Part shown: positions 45,582 to 53,555 of the stretch, piece after piece
Layout: each line of letters begins with the position of its first letter
Numbering within the stretch: the stretch's first letter is position 1
NCBI RefSeq assembly: GCF_010993705.1
Contig: NZ_WOFO01000001.1
Coordinates: 186,001-250,000, forward strand
Length of the DNA: 64,000 nucleotides
Reading direction: 5' to 3'
From: Cyclobacterium sp. SYSU L10401
GTDB taxonomy: Bacteria > Bacteroidota > Bacteroidia > Cytophagales > Cyclobacteriaceae
Position numbers and translations under genes: made by a program
Notes under the pieces: generated by a model
Told to the model about the DNA's origin: nothing
Database searches by the model: none
The model's input: only the letters and a program-made list of their open reading frames with translations

Positions 45582-46544
45582 TTATTGCATTTTTTTCAAA
45601 TACTGGAACAGGTCACTGTCGGATGAGATCACCAGATTAGTTTGTTCATCCAGAGAATTCTCCAATGCTTCCATGGACCTTAAAAATTTATACAATGAAA
45701 TGGATTGTTGGTTTTTGTTATAAGCCGAGGCATAAATGGCTGTAGCTTCTGCATCAGCTCTACCTCTGATTTCTTCCGCCTCTCTTTTGGCTTCAGATTG
45801 AATCTGTGCCAGATCCCGCTCCTTATCACCCTGAATTTTCCGGGCTTCTCCCTGGCCCTCCGAACGAAATTGATCAGCAATCCGGTTCCTTTCACTAATC
45901 ATTCGGTCATAAACACGGTCCCTGACTTCATCTACGTAGTTCATCCTTTTGAACCTGAAATCTAAAATCCTTACCCCAAGGTCTGTGGTCCTTTCATTGG
46001 CCTTTTGCAGTACAATTTCTTCTATGGCCTCTCTTCCAACCTCAATGTCTTCCAGGATTTCCAATTCTTCCATAAAATCTTCCGTAACCTCAGGTTCCCG
46101 ATTGGTGGACCGAACTATGTCAAGTAAGTCATTGCTGGCAATGGCATTCCTTGTCTCTCCATCCAGGATATCATCCAATCTGGATTGGGCGGATCTCTCA
46201 TCACGTAACCTGATAAAAAACTGAAGGGGATCCGTAATCTCCCAACGCGCATAAGTATCGACAAAAATAAACTTTTTATCTTTCGTGGGAACCTGATTTT
46301 TGTCTCCGTCCCACTCCAGGTATCGCTTGTCAAAAAACTGTACTTTTTGGATGATGGGAATCACGAAATTTACTCCTGGATCAGTCCGGGGTTCTCCTAC
46401 CGGCTTCCCAAATTGGGTAACAATCGCCTGTTCTGTCTCATCAAGGATAAAGACACTTTGCCCAATAAAGAAAATGGCGATCACAACCAGAATTATATAT
46501 AATATTTTACTTTTTTTCATATGATTATTATTGTCTTTTCGCAT
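45582..46544 (-). CDS. hflC: Protease modulator HflC (SPFH/prohibitin family)
   Basis: 320 residues. One N-terminal transmembrane helix (about 12-30), an SPFH domain (FILDETEQAIVTQFGKPVG through FRLR-type core), then a long charged coiled coil (GEARKIQGDKERDLAQIQSEAKREAEEIRGRADAEA region, about 215-280). HflC and HflK form a membrane cage around FtsH and modulate its proteolysis. ATG 46544 is given; ATG 46520 eight codons later (MKKSKILY) is equally plausible. It is separated from hflK by an unusual 137-bp gap with a hairpin. Confidence 0.92.
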   Translation of the reverse strand: MRKDNNNHMKKSKILYIILVVIAIFFIGQSVFILDETEQAIVTQFGKPVGEPRTDPGVNFVIPIIQKVQFFDKRYLEWDGDKNQVPTKDKKFIFVDTYARWEITDPLQFFIRLRDERSAQSRLDDILDGETRNAIASNDLLDIVRSTNREPEVTEDFMEELEILEDIEVGREAIEEIVLQKANERTTDLGVRILDFRFKRMNYVDEVRDRVYDRMISERNRIADQFRSEGQGEARKIQGDKERDLAQIQSEAKREAEEIRGRADAEATAIYASAYNKNQQSISLYKFLRSMEALENSLDEQTNLVISSDSDLFQYLKKMQ

Positions 46545-46587
46545 TTAGATAGCCTGTCTCCATACTAAATCGGGGGAATCTTTGACG

Positions 46588-46630
46588 ATTAAAATAACCA
46601 TCGCCCTGTGTGTTTAACGATGATTTTAAT
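46588..46630 (-). other. Stem-loop in the hflK-hflC intergenic region
   Basis: ATTAAAAT + CATCG (46588-46595, 46599-46603) pair perfectly with CGATG + ATTTTAAT (46618-46630), giving a 13-bp stem with a 3-nt bulge and a 14-nt loop. No T run follows on either strand, so this is not a standard terminator; it may be an mRNA processing or stability element between two genes of a complex. Confidence 0.5.
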
Positions 46631-46681
46631 GGTGTCGATTTCATGAGATGCTATTTTTAATATCGCTTTTTAAAAGTGAAA

Positions 46682-47659
46682 TTAGGGTGCCGGGTTTGTA
46701 TTGGCCTTATTCAGGTTAAGTAGCGGTAAAACATTGCTTCCCCGCTCATCTGTAATGATTTTATTCCCGATTTTGGGAAGCACCTTTTCAAGGGTTTCCA
46801 AATACAGCCTTTGCCTGGTCACCTCCGGTGCTTTTATATAGGCTTCAAATACGGAATTGAATCGTTCTGCTTCACCCAGTGCTCCATTGACCCTGTTTAG
46901 GGCGTAGGCCTCTGCCAGCTGTATGGTTTCCAATGCTTCTCCCCTGGCCCTGGGGATCACCCGGTTATAATCGGCCTCTGCCTGATTGATCAGGGTTTCC
47001 CGTTCTTGCTGTGCTTCATTCACCGCATTAAAACTTGGTTTTACCGGCTCAGGAGGGTTGACATCTTGTAATACTACCTGGTCTATACGGATGCCATTTT
47101 CATACTCATCGCACATCTCCTGCAGCAATACTTCTACACTCGTAGCGATTTCCTGCCGGCCAACGGTCAATACCTCATTGACGGTTCTGTCCCCCACAAT
47201 TTTTCTCATGGCTGCCTCCGACATGTCATTCAGCGTTTTTTCAGCGTTTCGTACGCGAAACAGGTAATTATAAGAATTCACGATCCGGTATTGTACTACC
47301 CACTCCACATCGGTGAGGTTGAGATCTCCTGTGAGCATCATGCTCTCGTCGCCATAACCTGATTTAACATATTGAGACTGGGTACCGGATGCGGTGGTTC
47401 TGAACCCAAATTCTTGTTTGAGTTGCCTTTGAACTGGAATTTTATACATGGTTTCGGCAAAGGGGATGATAAAATTCAATCCGGGCAAAACAGTTCGGTT
47501 ATACTCTCCCAATTGAATCACTACTCCCTCTTCTTCCGGGCCGACGGTCTTGATTGTAGAAAACAACAAAATCAGTGCTGCAATTACAAAAATAATCTTG
47601 GACAAATATTTTTTTATCCAATCTGGATTGATATTGATTTCAAATTGATTGTCTGACAT
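46682..47659 (-). CDS. hflK: Protease modulator HflK (SPFH/prohibitin family)
   Basis: 325 residues from ATG 47659 (a TTG at 47683 would add 8 residues). An N-terminal transmembrane helix (about 20-37) leads into the SPFH domain with TVGPEEEGVVIQLGEYNRTVLPGLNF-type start, NLTDVEWVVQYRI and DVNPPEPVKPSF, the last being a strong HflK signature, followed by a helical region (AVNEAQQERETLINQAEADYNR). Partner of HflC in the FtsH-modulating complex. First gene of the minus-strand unit. Confidence 0.94.
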   Translation of the reverse strand: MSDNQFEININPDWIKKYLSKIIFVIAALILLFSTIKTVGPEEEGVVIQLGEYNRTVLPGLNFIIPFAETMYKIPVQRQLKQEFGFRTTASGTQSQYVKSGYGDESMMLTGDLNLTDVEWVVQYRIVNSYNYLFRVRNAEKTLNDMSEAAMRKIVGDRTVNEVLTVGRQEIATSVEVLLQEMCDEYENGIRIDQVVLQDVNPPEPVKPSFNAVNEAQQERETLINQAEADYNRVIPRARGEALETIQLAEAYALNRVNGALGEAERFNSVFEAYIKAPEVTRQRLYLETLEKVLPKIGNKIITDERGSNVLPLLNLNKANTNPAP

Positions 47660-47750
47660 AAAACAGGCTATATTTTTTCGCAATTTACGATTTCTTGACT
47701 GATTTACACCAGTTAAAACTTATCATTTGACCGTACTGCAGGAATGGACT

Positions 47751-48362
47751 TTAAAACATCCAAAGGAATAAAATAAACAGGATCAACCAAATGGCATCCA
47801 TGAATTTCCAATAAACCGAAAAAAGCCCCAGTTTCATGGCTTCATAGGGATTAGCCAAAAGAATCAGGGTGCTAACCGGGTCTTTTTCAGATTTTTGTAT
47901 TTGAACCAGCAGCACAAAAGCATATATCAGGGCCCCAGCCAAATGAAATAAATGAATGCCACTCAAGAGGTAAAGAAAACTTCCCGAAGGAAGCCCCTTA
48001 AAATCTATACCCATATTGGATAGCTCACGCCAACCTGTGAATTGTAAGGTTGAGAATAGCAAGCCAAGCAGTAAGGTGATAAAAAGATAGATTTTTGTTT
48101 TTTCAATGTTATTGCTGTTAAAGTAAGGGAGGATTTTTCCAGAGGTAAAACTGCTAATAATAATGACCATACTGCTGAGGATAAATGATTTAGGGATAGC
48201 AAACTGGTCATACCTGCCGGCTTCAGGTTGAGAATTTACAAAGGCCGTCATCAGGAATAAAAAAATCAATCCACTGCCAAACATACCCAGATACATGATG
48301 GTCCTGTATGGATGCAGGTTTTCAATTTTTTCAAACCAGTGGATTTTCTTTTCTTTTTGCAT
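47751..48362 (-). CDS. Cytochrome c oxidase subunit III-like protein
   Basis: 203 residues, five hydrophobic segments. Family features: PYRTIMYLGMFGSGLIF near the start, SGIHLFHLAGALIYAFVLLVQ in the middle and SVYWKFMDAIWLILFILFLW at the end, as in subunit III of haem-copper oxidases. It lacks neighbouring subunits I, II or assembly genes, so it is an orphan copy; the main cox operon must be elsewhere. It lies 92 bp upstream of hflK on the same strand, transcribed toward it, and head-to-head with mfd. Confidence 0.88.
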   Translation of the reverse strand: MQKEKKIHWFEKIENLHPYRTIMYLGMFGSGLIFLFLMTAFVNSQPEAGRYDQFAIPKSFILSSMVIIISSFTSGKILPYFNSNNIEKTKIYLFITLLLGLLFSTLQFTGWRELSNMGIDFKGLPSGSFLYLLSGIHLFHLAGALIYAFVLLVQIQKSEKDPVSTLILLANPYEAMKLGLFSVYWKFMDAIWLILFILFLWMF

Positions 48363-48529
48363 AAGCTCACCAATGAAACATTACAAACACAATTTTTGTT
48401 GGTTCGTTCTGGTATTAGTTTTGAATTTTCCAGACAGGTTTCTCCTGTTGGAAAAGGAAATGAGGACTATTACAGGGGAAATTAATAAATTGCGACAATT
48501 ATTTTCAAGATCATTTAAAATAAAAATAG

Positions 48530-51500
48530 TTGGATAGGCGGTCATTTTTGTCTCTCTATGAGGAGGATCCATTTGTCAGAAACCTGGCATTGGCAATTGA
48601 AGGAGGTAAGCATTCCAGGTTTCAGTTAAAGGGGCTTTCCGGAAGTATGGATGTGGTTTTAATCCAGGCCATGACAAAATTGGTCGGGGGTTTTCACGTA
48701 GTGATAGGCCATGATAAGGAGGATGCTGCCTATTTGGGAAGTGACTGGCAGGCATTGACGGGAGAAGGACCCTATCTTTTTCCAGCCAGCTACAAAAAGC
48801 CCTACCACCATGAAGACATTGAAAATGCCAATGTGTTGATGCGGGCCGAAATCCTCAATAAGCTTTCCGGATCACCAACAGATGGCAAGGTGCTGATTAC
48901 TTCTCCGGAAGCCATATATGAAAAAGTAGTCAACAAGAAAAGCCTCAAGGAACATACATTTACTGTAGCGGTGGGTGAAAAGGTAGACCTTTCTTTTGTA
49001 GAGGAGCTTTTACATACCTATGGTTTTGAAAAGGCTGACTTTGTCTATGAAGCAGGCCAATTTGCCGTTAGGGGTGGAATCATTGACATTTTTTCCTACG
49101 CCAATGATATGCCTTATCGCCTGGAGCTTTTTGGAAAGGAGATTGATAGCATCAGGACCTTTGATCCGGAGACGCAGTTGTCTACAGTGCAAATTGACAA
49201 AATCAGCATTATTCCCAATATTCAGACCAAAATGGAAAAGGAGTTCCGGCAACCTGTCATGGATTTCTTTCCCCCGGACACCTACCTGTGGATCAAGGAT
49301 TATAAACACTGTATGGATGTACTGGAAGGCCTGTTTGATAAGGCCAAAGGATATTTTCAAGATGCTATAGGAGGAGATTCCAATGCCTTACTTATGGCAC
49401 CGGAAAAGGTGTTTTTGGCCGCAGATGAATTTGAAAAAGGGATGGCTGCCTTTACCCAACTGGCTTTTGGCCATAGATTTGAATGGGAAGGTGTGGCTGA
49501 TTTTCAATTTCACAGTCACCCCCAGCCTTCCTTCAACAAGCATTTTGATTTACTGGTCCGTGATTTGAACGAAAATGCGGCGAAAGGAATAAGCAATATC
49601 ATTTGCTCTGAAAGTGAAAAGCAAATCGGTCGTTTGTTAAATATTTTTGCAGAGCTGGACCCCACACTACCTATTCAAACCTTGCCCATCAGCCTGAGGG
49701 AAGGTTTTATTGATGATTCCCTTAAATTGGCCTGCTATACGGATCACCAGATCTTTGAAAGATTTCACCGCTACAAAACCACCCATGCCTCCTCGAAGTC
49801 CAAGGCCCTTACCCTGAAGGAAATCAAAAGTTTACATCCGGGAGACTTTATAGTTCATGTGGACTACGGCATCGGAAGGTTTGCAGGTCTGGAAAAGGTG
49901 GAGGTCAATGGAAAATTACAGGAAGCCATCCGCCTGGTCTTTCGGGATGATGACCTGCTGTATGTGAACATTCATGCCTTGCATAAGATTTCCAAATACA
50001 GCAGTCAGGAAGGTACCCTTCCCAGCATGTCAAAATTGGGTTCTCCGGAATGGGAGAATAAAAAATCCCGGGTAAAGAAGAAAGTAAAAGACATTGCCAA
50101 GGACCTGATCAAACTTTACTCCAAGCGCAAAACCGCTCCCGGGCACCAGTTTTCTTCCGATAGTGTATTGCAGATCGAATTGGAAAGTTCTTTTATCTAT
50201 GAGGACACTCCCGATCAGGCATCTGCCACTTCAGATGTGAAAGAAGACATGGAGAAACCCTACCCTATGGATCGCCTGGTATGTGGGGATGTGGGTTTTG
50301 GTAAGACGGAAGTGGCTGTAAGGGCCGTTTTTAAGGCGGTAAATGACCGCAAGCAGGTAGCCGTCTTGGTGCCTACCACCATATTGGCCATGCAGCATTT
50401 TCAGACTTTTAAGGAGCGGTTGGCTGACTTTCCCGTGGAAATAGAATACATCAACAGGTTTCGATCAGCCAAAGACACCAAAGAAATCATCAAAAGGGTA
50501 GGTACCGGAGAAATTGACATCCTGATTGGTACCCATAGGATTGTAAACAAGGATATTAAATTTAAGGACCTGGGTTTGCTGGTCATTGATGAGGAGCAAA
50601 AATTCGGGGTAAAAGTCAAGGATCAGCTCAAACAAATCCGGGTGAATGTGGATGTGCTTACCCTTACCGCAACGCCCATTCCGAGAACCCTTCATTTCTC
50701 GCTGATGGGGGCCAGGGACCTTTCTGTGATCGCTACTCCTCCTCCCAACAGACAACCTGTAACCACGGAAATCTACACCTTTAGGGAAGACATCATTCGG
50801 GATGCAGTGGCCAACGAACTCAGCCGGGGTGGACAGGTATTTTTTGTCCACAACAGGGTAGGAGAAATTGATTCGATAGCCAACCTGATTTTAAGGCTGG
50901 TACCTGATGCCAGGGTAGTAGGCGCGCATGGGCAGATGGACGGTAAAAAACTGGAAAAAATCATGGTCGACTTTATCGAAGGAAACTATGATGTGCTGAT
51001 TTCAACCAATATTATTGAATCTGGTCTGGATATCCCCAATGCCAATACCATCATAATCAATAGGGCCCATATGTTTGGCATGAGTGACCTGCACCAGATG
51101 CGGGGCCGTGTAGGCAGGAGCAACAAAAAGGCATATTGTTTCCTGCTAACCCCTCCCACAGCTACCCTGAGTACCGAATCCAGAAAACGCCTGCAGGCAT
51201 TGGAAGAGTTTTCTGATTTGGGCGATGGGTTTAAGGTGGCCATGAGAGACCTGGATATCAGGGGAGCAGGAAATCTCTTGGGAGCAGAGCAAAGTGGGTT
51301 CATTTCGGACCTGGGATTTGAAATGTACCATAAAATCCTGGATGAAGCCGTTCAAGAGTTGAAACAAACAGAATTTGCCTCACTTTTTGAGGTAGATTTG
51401 AAAGAAAAAACAGCTCCCCTCGTACAGGATTGCGTGATTGAGACAGACATGGAGTTGCTCATTCCCGAAAGTTATGTCAGCAACATTTCAGAGCGTTTGA

Positions 51501-51877
51501 GCCTTTATTCCAAATTGGACAGTATTAAAGGAGAAAGTGAACTGGATGGTTTTAAAGATGAAATCAGAGACCGGTTTGGCCCTATTCCGGATAGGGTACA
51601 GGCCCTTTTTGAGACGGTAGAATTGCGCTGGATGGCCGAAAAACTTGGGTTTGAAAAACTGGTGTTGAAAAACGAACAAATGAAATGTTACTTTGTTTCC
51701 TCCAAGAATGATGCTTATTTCAGTTCTGCACTTTTTATGAATATTATTAAGTTTATCCAAACCCAGGGTAGGTATTGTAAAATAAAAGAAACCAGGGATC
51801 GTTTAATATTGGTAATCAAAGGGGTGGACAGCATCCCTACCGGAAAAAAATGGCTATCCGATATGCTTGAGGAGTGA
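48530..51877 (+). CDS. mfd: Transcription-repair coupling factor
   Basis: 1115 residues. Visible: UvrB-like N-terminal modules (VRGGIIDIFSYAND), the RNA-polymerase-interacting CarD-like domain (PGDFIVHVDYGIGRFAGLEKV region, about 440-500), the RecG-like translocase with Walker A GDVGFGKTEVAVRA, VIDEEQKFGVK (DEEQ box), TATPIPRTLHFSLMG, and the TRCF C-terminal domain. It frees stalled RNA polymerase and recruits UvrA. The first ATG lies 40 codons inside, so a TTG is used: 48530 (directly behind an in-frame TAG) gives the family-like start MDRRSFLSLYEED; TTG 48548 has AGGCGG upstream and is an alternative. Confidence 0.96.
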   Translation: MDRRSFLSLYEEDPFVRNLALAIEGGKHSRFQLKGLSGSMDVVLIQAMTKLVGGFHVVIGHDKEDAAYLGSDWQALTGEGPYLFPASYKKPYHHEDIENANVLMRAEILNKLSGSPTDGKVLITSPEAIYEKVVNKKSLKEHTFTVAVGEKVDLSFVEELLHTYGFEKADFVYEAGQFAVRGGIIDIFSYANDMPYRLELFGKEIDSIRTFDPETQLSTVQIDKISIIPNIQTKMEKEFRQPVMDFFPPDTYLWIKDYKHCMDVLEGLFDKAKGYFQDAIGGDSNALLMAPEKVFLAADEFEKGMAAFTQLAFGHRFEWEGVADFQFHSHPQPSFNKHFDLLVRDLNENAAKGISNIICSESEKQIGRLLNIFAELDPTLPIQTLPISLREGFIDDSLKLACYTDHQIFERFHRYKTTHASSKSKALTLKEIKSLHPGDFIVHVDYGIGRFAGLEKVEVNGKLQEAIRLVFRDDDLLYVNIHALHKISKYSSQEGTLPSMSKLGSPEWENKKSRVKKKVKDIAKDLIKLYSKRKTAPGHQFSSDSVLQIELESSFIYEDTPDQASATSDVKEDMEKPYPMDRLVCGDVGFGKTEVAVRAVFKAVNDRKQVAVLVPTTILAMQHFQTFKERLADFPVEIEYINRFRSAKDTKEIIKRVGTGEIDILIGTHRIVNKDIKFKDLGLLVIDEEQKFGVKVKDQLKQIRVNVDVLTLTATPIPRTLHFSLMGARDLSVIATPPPNRQPVTTEIYTFREDIIRDAVANELSRGGQVFFVHNRVGEIDSIANLILRLVPDARVVGAHGQMDGKKLEKIMVDFIEGNYDVLISTNIIESGLDIPNANTIIINRAHMFGMSDLHQMRGRVGRSNKKAYCFLLTPPTATLSTESRKRLQALEEFSDLGDGFKVAMRDLDIRGAGNLLGAEQSGFISDLGFEMYHKILDEAVQELKQTEFASLFEVDLKEKTAPLVQDCVIETDMELLIPESYVSNISERLSLYSKLDSIKGESELDGFKDEIRDRFGPIPDRVQALFETVELRWMAEKLGFEKLVLKNEQMKCYFVSSKNDAYFSSALFMNIIKFIQTQGRYCKIKETRDRLILVIKGVDSIPTGKKWLSDMLEE

Positions 51878-52043
51878 AATCCGTTAAATTAATTTTGGGC
51901 TATTTTATTTATAATTAAGGGTTTAACAGGCAAGTAAGTAGGTATGGCATAAAAAAATTTAAAAAACATGGAATTTTTTTATGAGACAAATAAATACTAT
52001 GGCATGAATATTTATGTATTATTTCACGAATATCGGCTCAATT

Positions 52044-52051
52044 TACCTTTG
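52044..52051 (+). promoter_or_regulatory. Possible -7 promoter box for the gldJ-like gene
   Basis: TACCTTTG followed by C matches TAnnTTTG; a TTTC lies 18 nt upstream (52022-52025), one base off the TTTG box. The transcript would have an ~85-nt leader before ATG 52143. The rest of the 265-bp gap (51878-52142) is AT-rich with no gene seen. Confidence 0.42.
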
Positions 52052-52142
52052 CGGCCATGCCGGGAGAATAAAAGATTATTGGTATAATGTATTATTGATT
52101 ATATATTAGCGTTTTAATAGGGCAAAACCAAAAAGTTGTCAC

Positions 52143-53366
52143 ATGAAATTGGGGAATAAAAAATTTCAAATTAGTTTTTTTGCTACGATAGCAATTTTAG
52201 GACTGCTGTTGTCTTCTTGTGGAAATAAATCTGGGCGTAGGACGGCCAGTGATCCGGGAGGAGTAAGTGCATCTACTGGTGCACAGTATAGTTTTGATGA
52301 AGAAGACTCTGCTTCATTTCAGGTTTTCAGACTTCCAAGGGAAGTGGTAGGCCCCAGGTTGGTCTTTATCCAGGGTGGAAGAGCAGTCCTTGGTTCCCAG
52401 GAACAAGATATCATGGGCTTCAGAGACAATGTAGAAAGAACGGTTACCATTGCCTCATTTTACATGGATGAGACGGAGGTGACCAATGTAGATTATAAAG
52501 AATTTTTATTTAATATGGCCAAAAGAGATGGGGTCAGCCAGGACTCAATCCAGAAACTTGAGCCCAATGAAAGGGTATGGGATGGTACCATGTCTTATAA
52601 TGATGTTTACGCCACTTATTATTTCCGATATCCTGGATTTAACTTTTACCCTGTAGCCGGGGTGAGTTGGAACCAGGCCAATGCCTATAGTCAATGGAGG
52701 ACCATTTATGTCAATGAGCTGGAGAGGGAGAAAAATGAATTGGATTCGGCACTTACCAAGGACCAGTTGATTGAAAGAGGATCTGTATTTCCAGACTACA
52801 GGCTGCCCAATGAAGCAGAATGGGAGTTTGCAGCAAAGGCCATGATCGGAACCCAATACATGGACGAAAATCAGGAAAATGGAAGAATCTATCCCTGGGA
52901 TGGACGTGGTCCCAGAAACCCCTATAACATCAAAAGAAAATCAAGGCAGGGCGATTTTCTGGCCAATTTCAAAAGAGGTAGGGGTGACTACGCCGGTATT
53001 CCGGGTAGCGTTTCCAATGATGGGGAAATCATACCTACCAATGTGTACGATTTCCCGGCGAATGATTTCGGTCTGTACAACATGGCTGGCAACATGAATG
53101 AATGGGTTCAGGATGTTTATCGACCCCTCTCTTTTCAGGATTTTGATGACCTGAATCCACTGCGGAAAGACGGTATTTATGATGAGGAAGATACTTACAA
53201 CACGACTTTGATAGACGATAATTATCGGGTGTATAAGGGTGGATCCTGGAGAGATGTGGCCTACTGGCTGGCACCTGGAACCCGAAGATTCATGCACCAG
53301 GATTCTGCCTCTAACCATATAGGCTTCAGATGTGCCATGATTGCTGTAGGGGGTAAGGACAGGTAA
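52143..53366 (+). CDS. Gliding motility/T9SS lipoprotein GldJ-like (SUMF1/FGE-sulfatase domain)
   Basis: 407 residues. Lipobox with Cys26 (LLLSSCGN). From about residue 70 the protein has a formylglycine-generating-enzyme-like domain: GPRLVFIQGGRAVLGS, VTIASFYMDETEVTNVDYKEFL, PVAGVSWNQANAYSQWR, YRLPNEAEWEFAAKA, GLYNMAGNMNEWVQDVY and GGSWRD ... GFRCAM. The sequence follows GldJ more than GldK (start of the domain and absence of gldLMN behind it). GldJ is needed for T9SS stability and gliding in flavobacteria. A terminator follows the stop. Confidence 0.82.
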   Translation: MKLGNKKFQISFFATIAILGLLLSSCGNKSGRRTASDPGGVSASTGAQYSFDEEDSASFQVFRLPREVVGPRLVFIQGGRAVLGSQEQDIMGFRDNVERTVTIASFYMDETEVTNVDYKEFLFNMAKRDGVSQDSIQKLEPNERVWDGTMSYNDVYATYYFRYPGFNFYPVAGVSWNQANAYSQWRTIYVNELEREKNELDSALTKDQLIERGSVFPDYRLPNEAEWEFAAKAMIGTQYMDENQENGRIYPWDGRGPRNPYNIKRKSRQGDFLANFKRGRGDYAGIPGSVSNDGEIIPTNVYDFPANDFGLYNMAGNMNEWVQDVYRPLSFQDFDDLNPLRKDGIYDEEDTYNTTLIDDNYRVYKGGSWRDVAYWLAPGTRRFMHQDSASNHIGFRCAMIAVGGKDR

Positions 53367-53392
53367 AGTTTTAGCAATTGATAAGATAAAAT

Positions 53393-53419
53393 AAAAAAGG
53401 GTGGTTTACCCTTTTTTTT
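53393..53419 (+). terminator. Intrinsic terminator after the gldJ-like gene
   Basis: AAAAAAGGGT (53393-53402) pairs with ACCCTTTTTT (53408-53417), 5-nt loop, followed by more T. It is 27 bp after the stop codon. Confidence 0.83.
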
Positions 53420-53488
53420 ATGCCTTTTTTTTCCCCGTTGGTATTTACAAAAAAGCCTTTTGGATGAGAGAAGGGGATAAAACACAAT

Positions 53489-53523
53489 TTTGCTGTTAAA
53501 TCCTGAATTTAATCTTATTTTTG
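53489..53523 (+). promoter_or_regulatory. Predicted promoter for the YCF48-repeat surface protein
   Basis: TTTG (53489-53492) and TATTTTTG (53516-53523), 23 nt apart, fit the Bacteroidota promoter pattern at the upper spacing limit. Transcription would begin near 53530, 26 bp before the ATG at 53556. Confidence 0.45.
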
Positions 53524-53555
53524 TAGGCATAATTTATTTAAACTTAGGGATTTGT

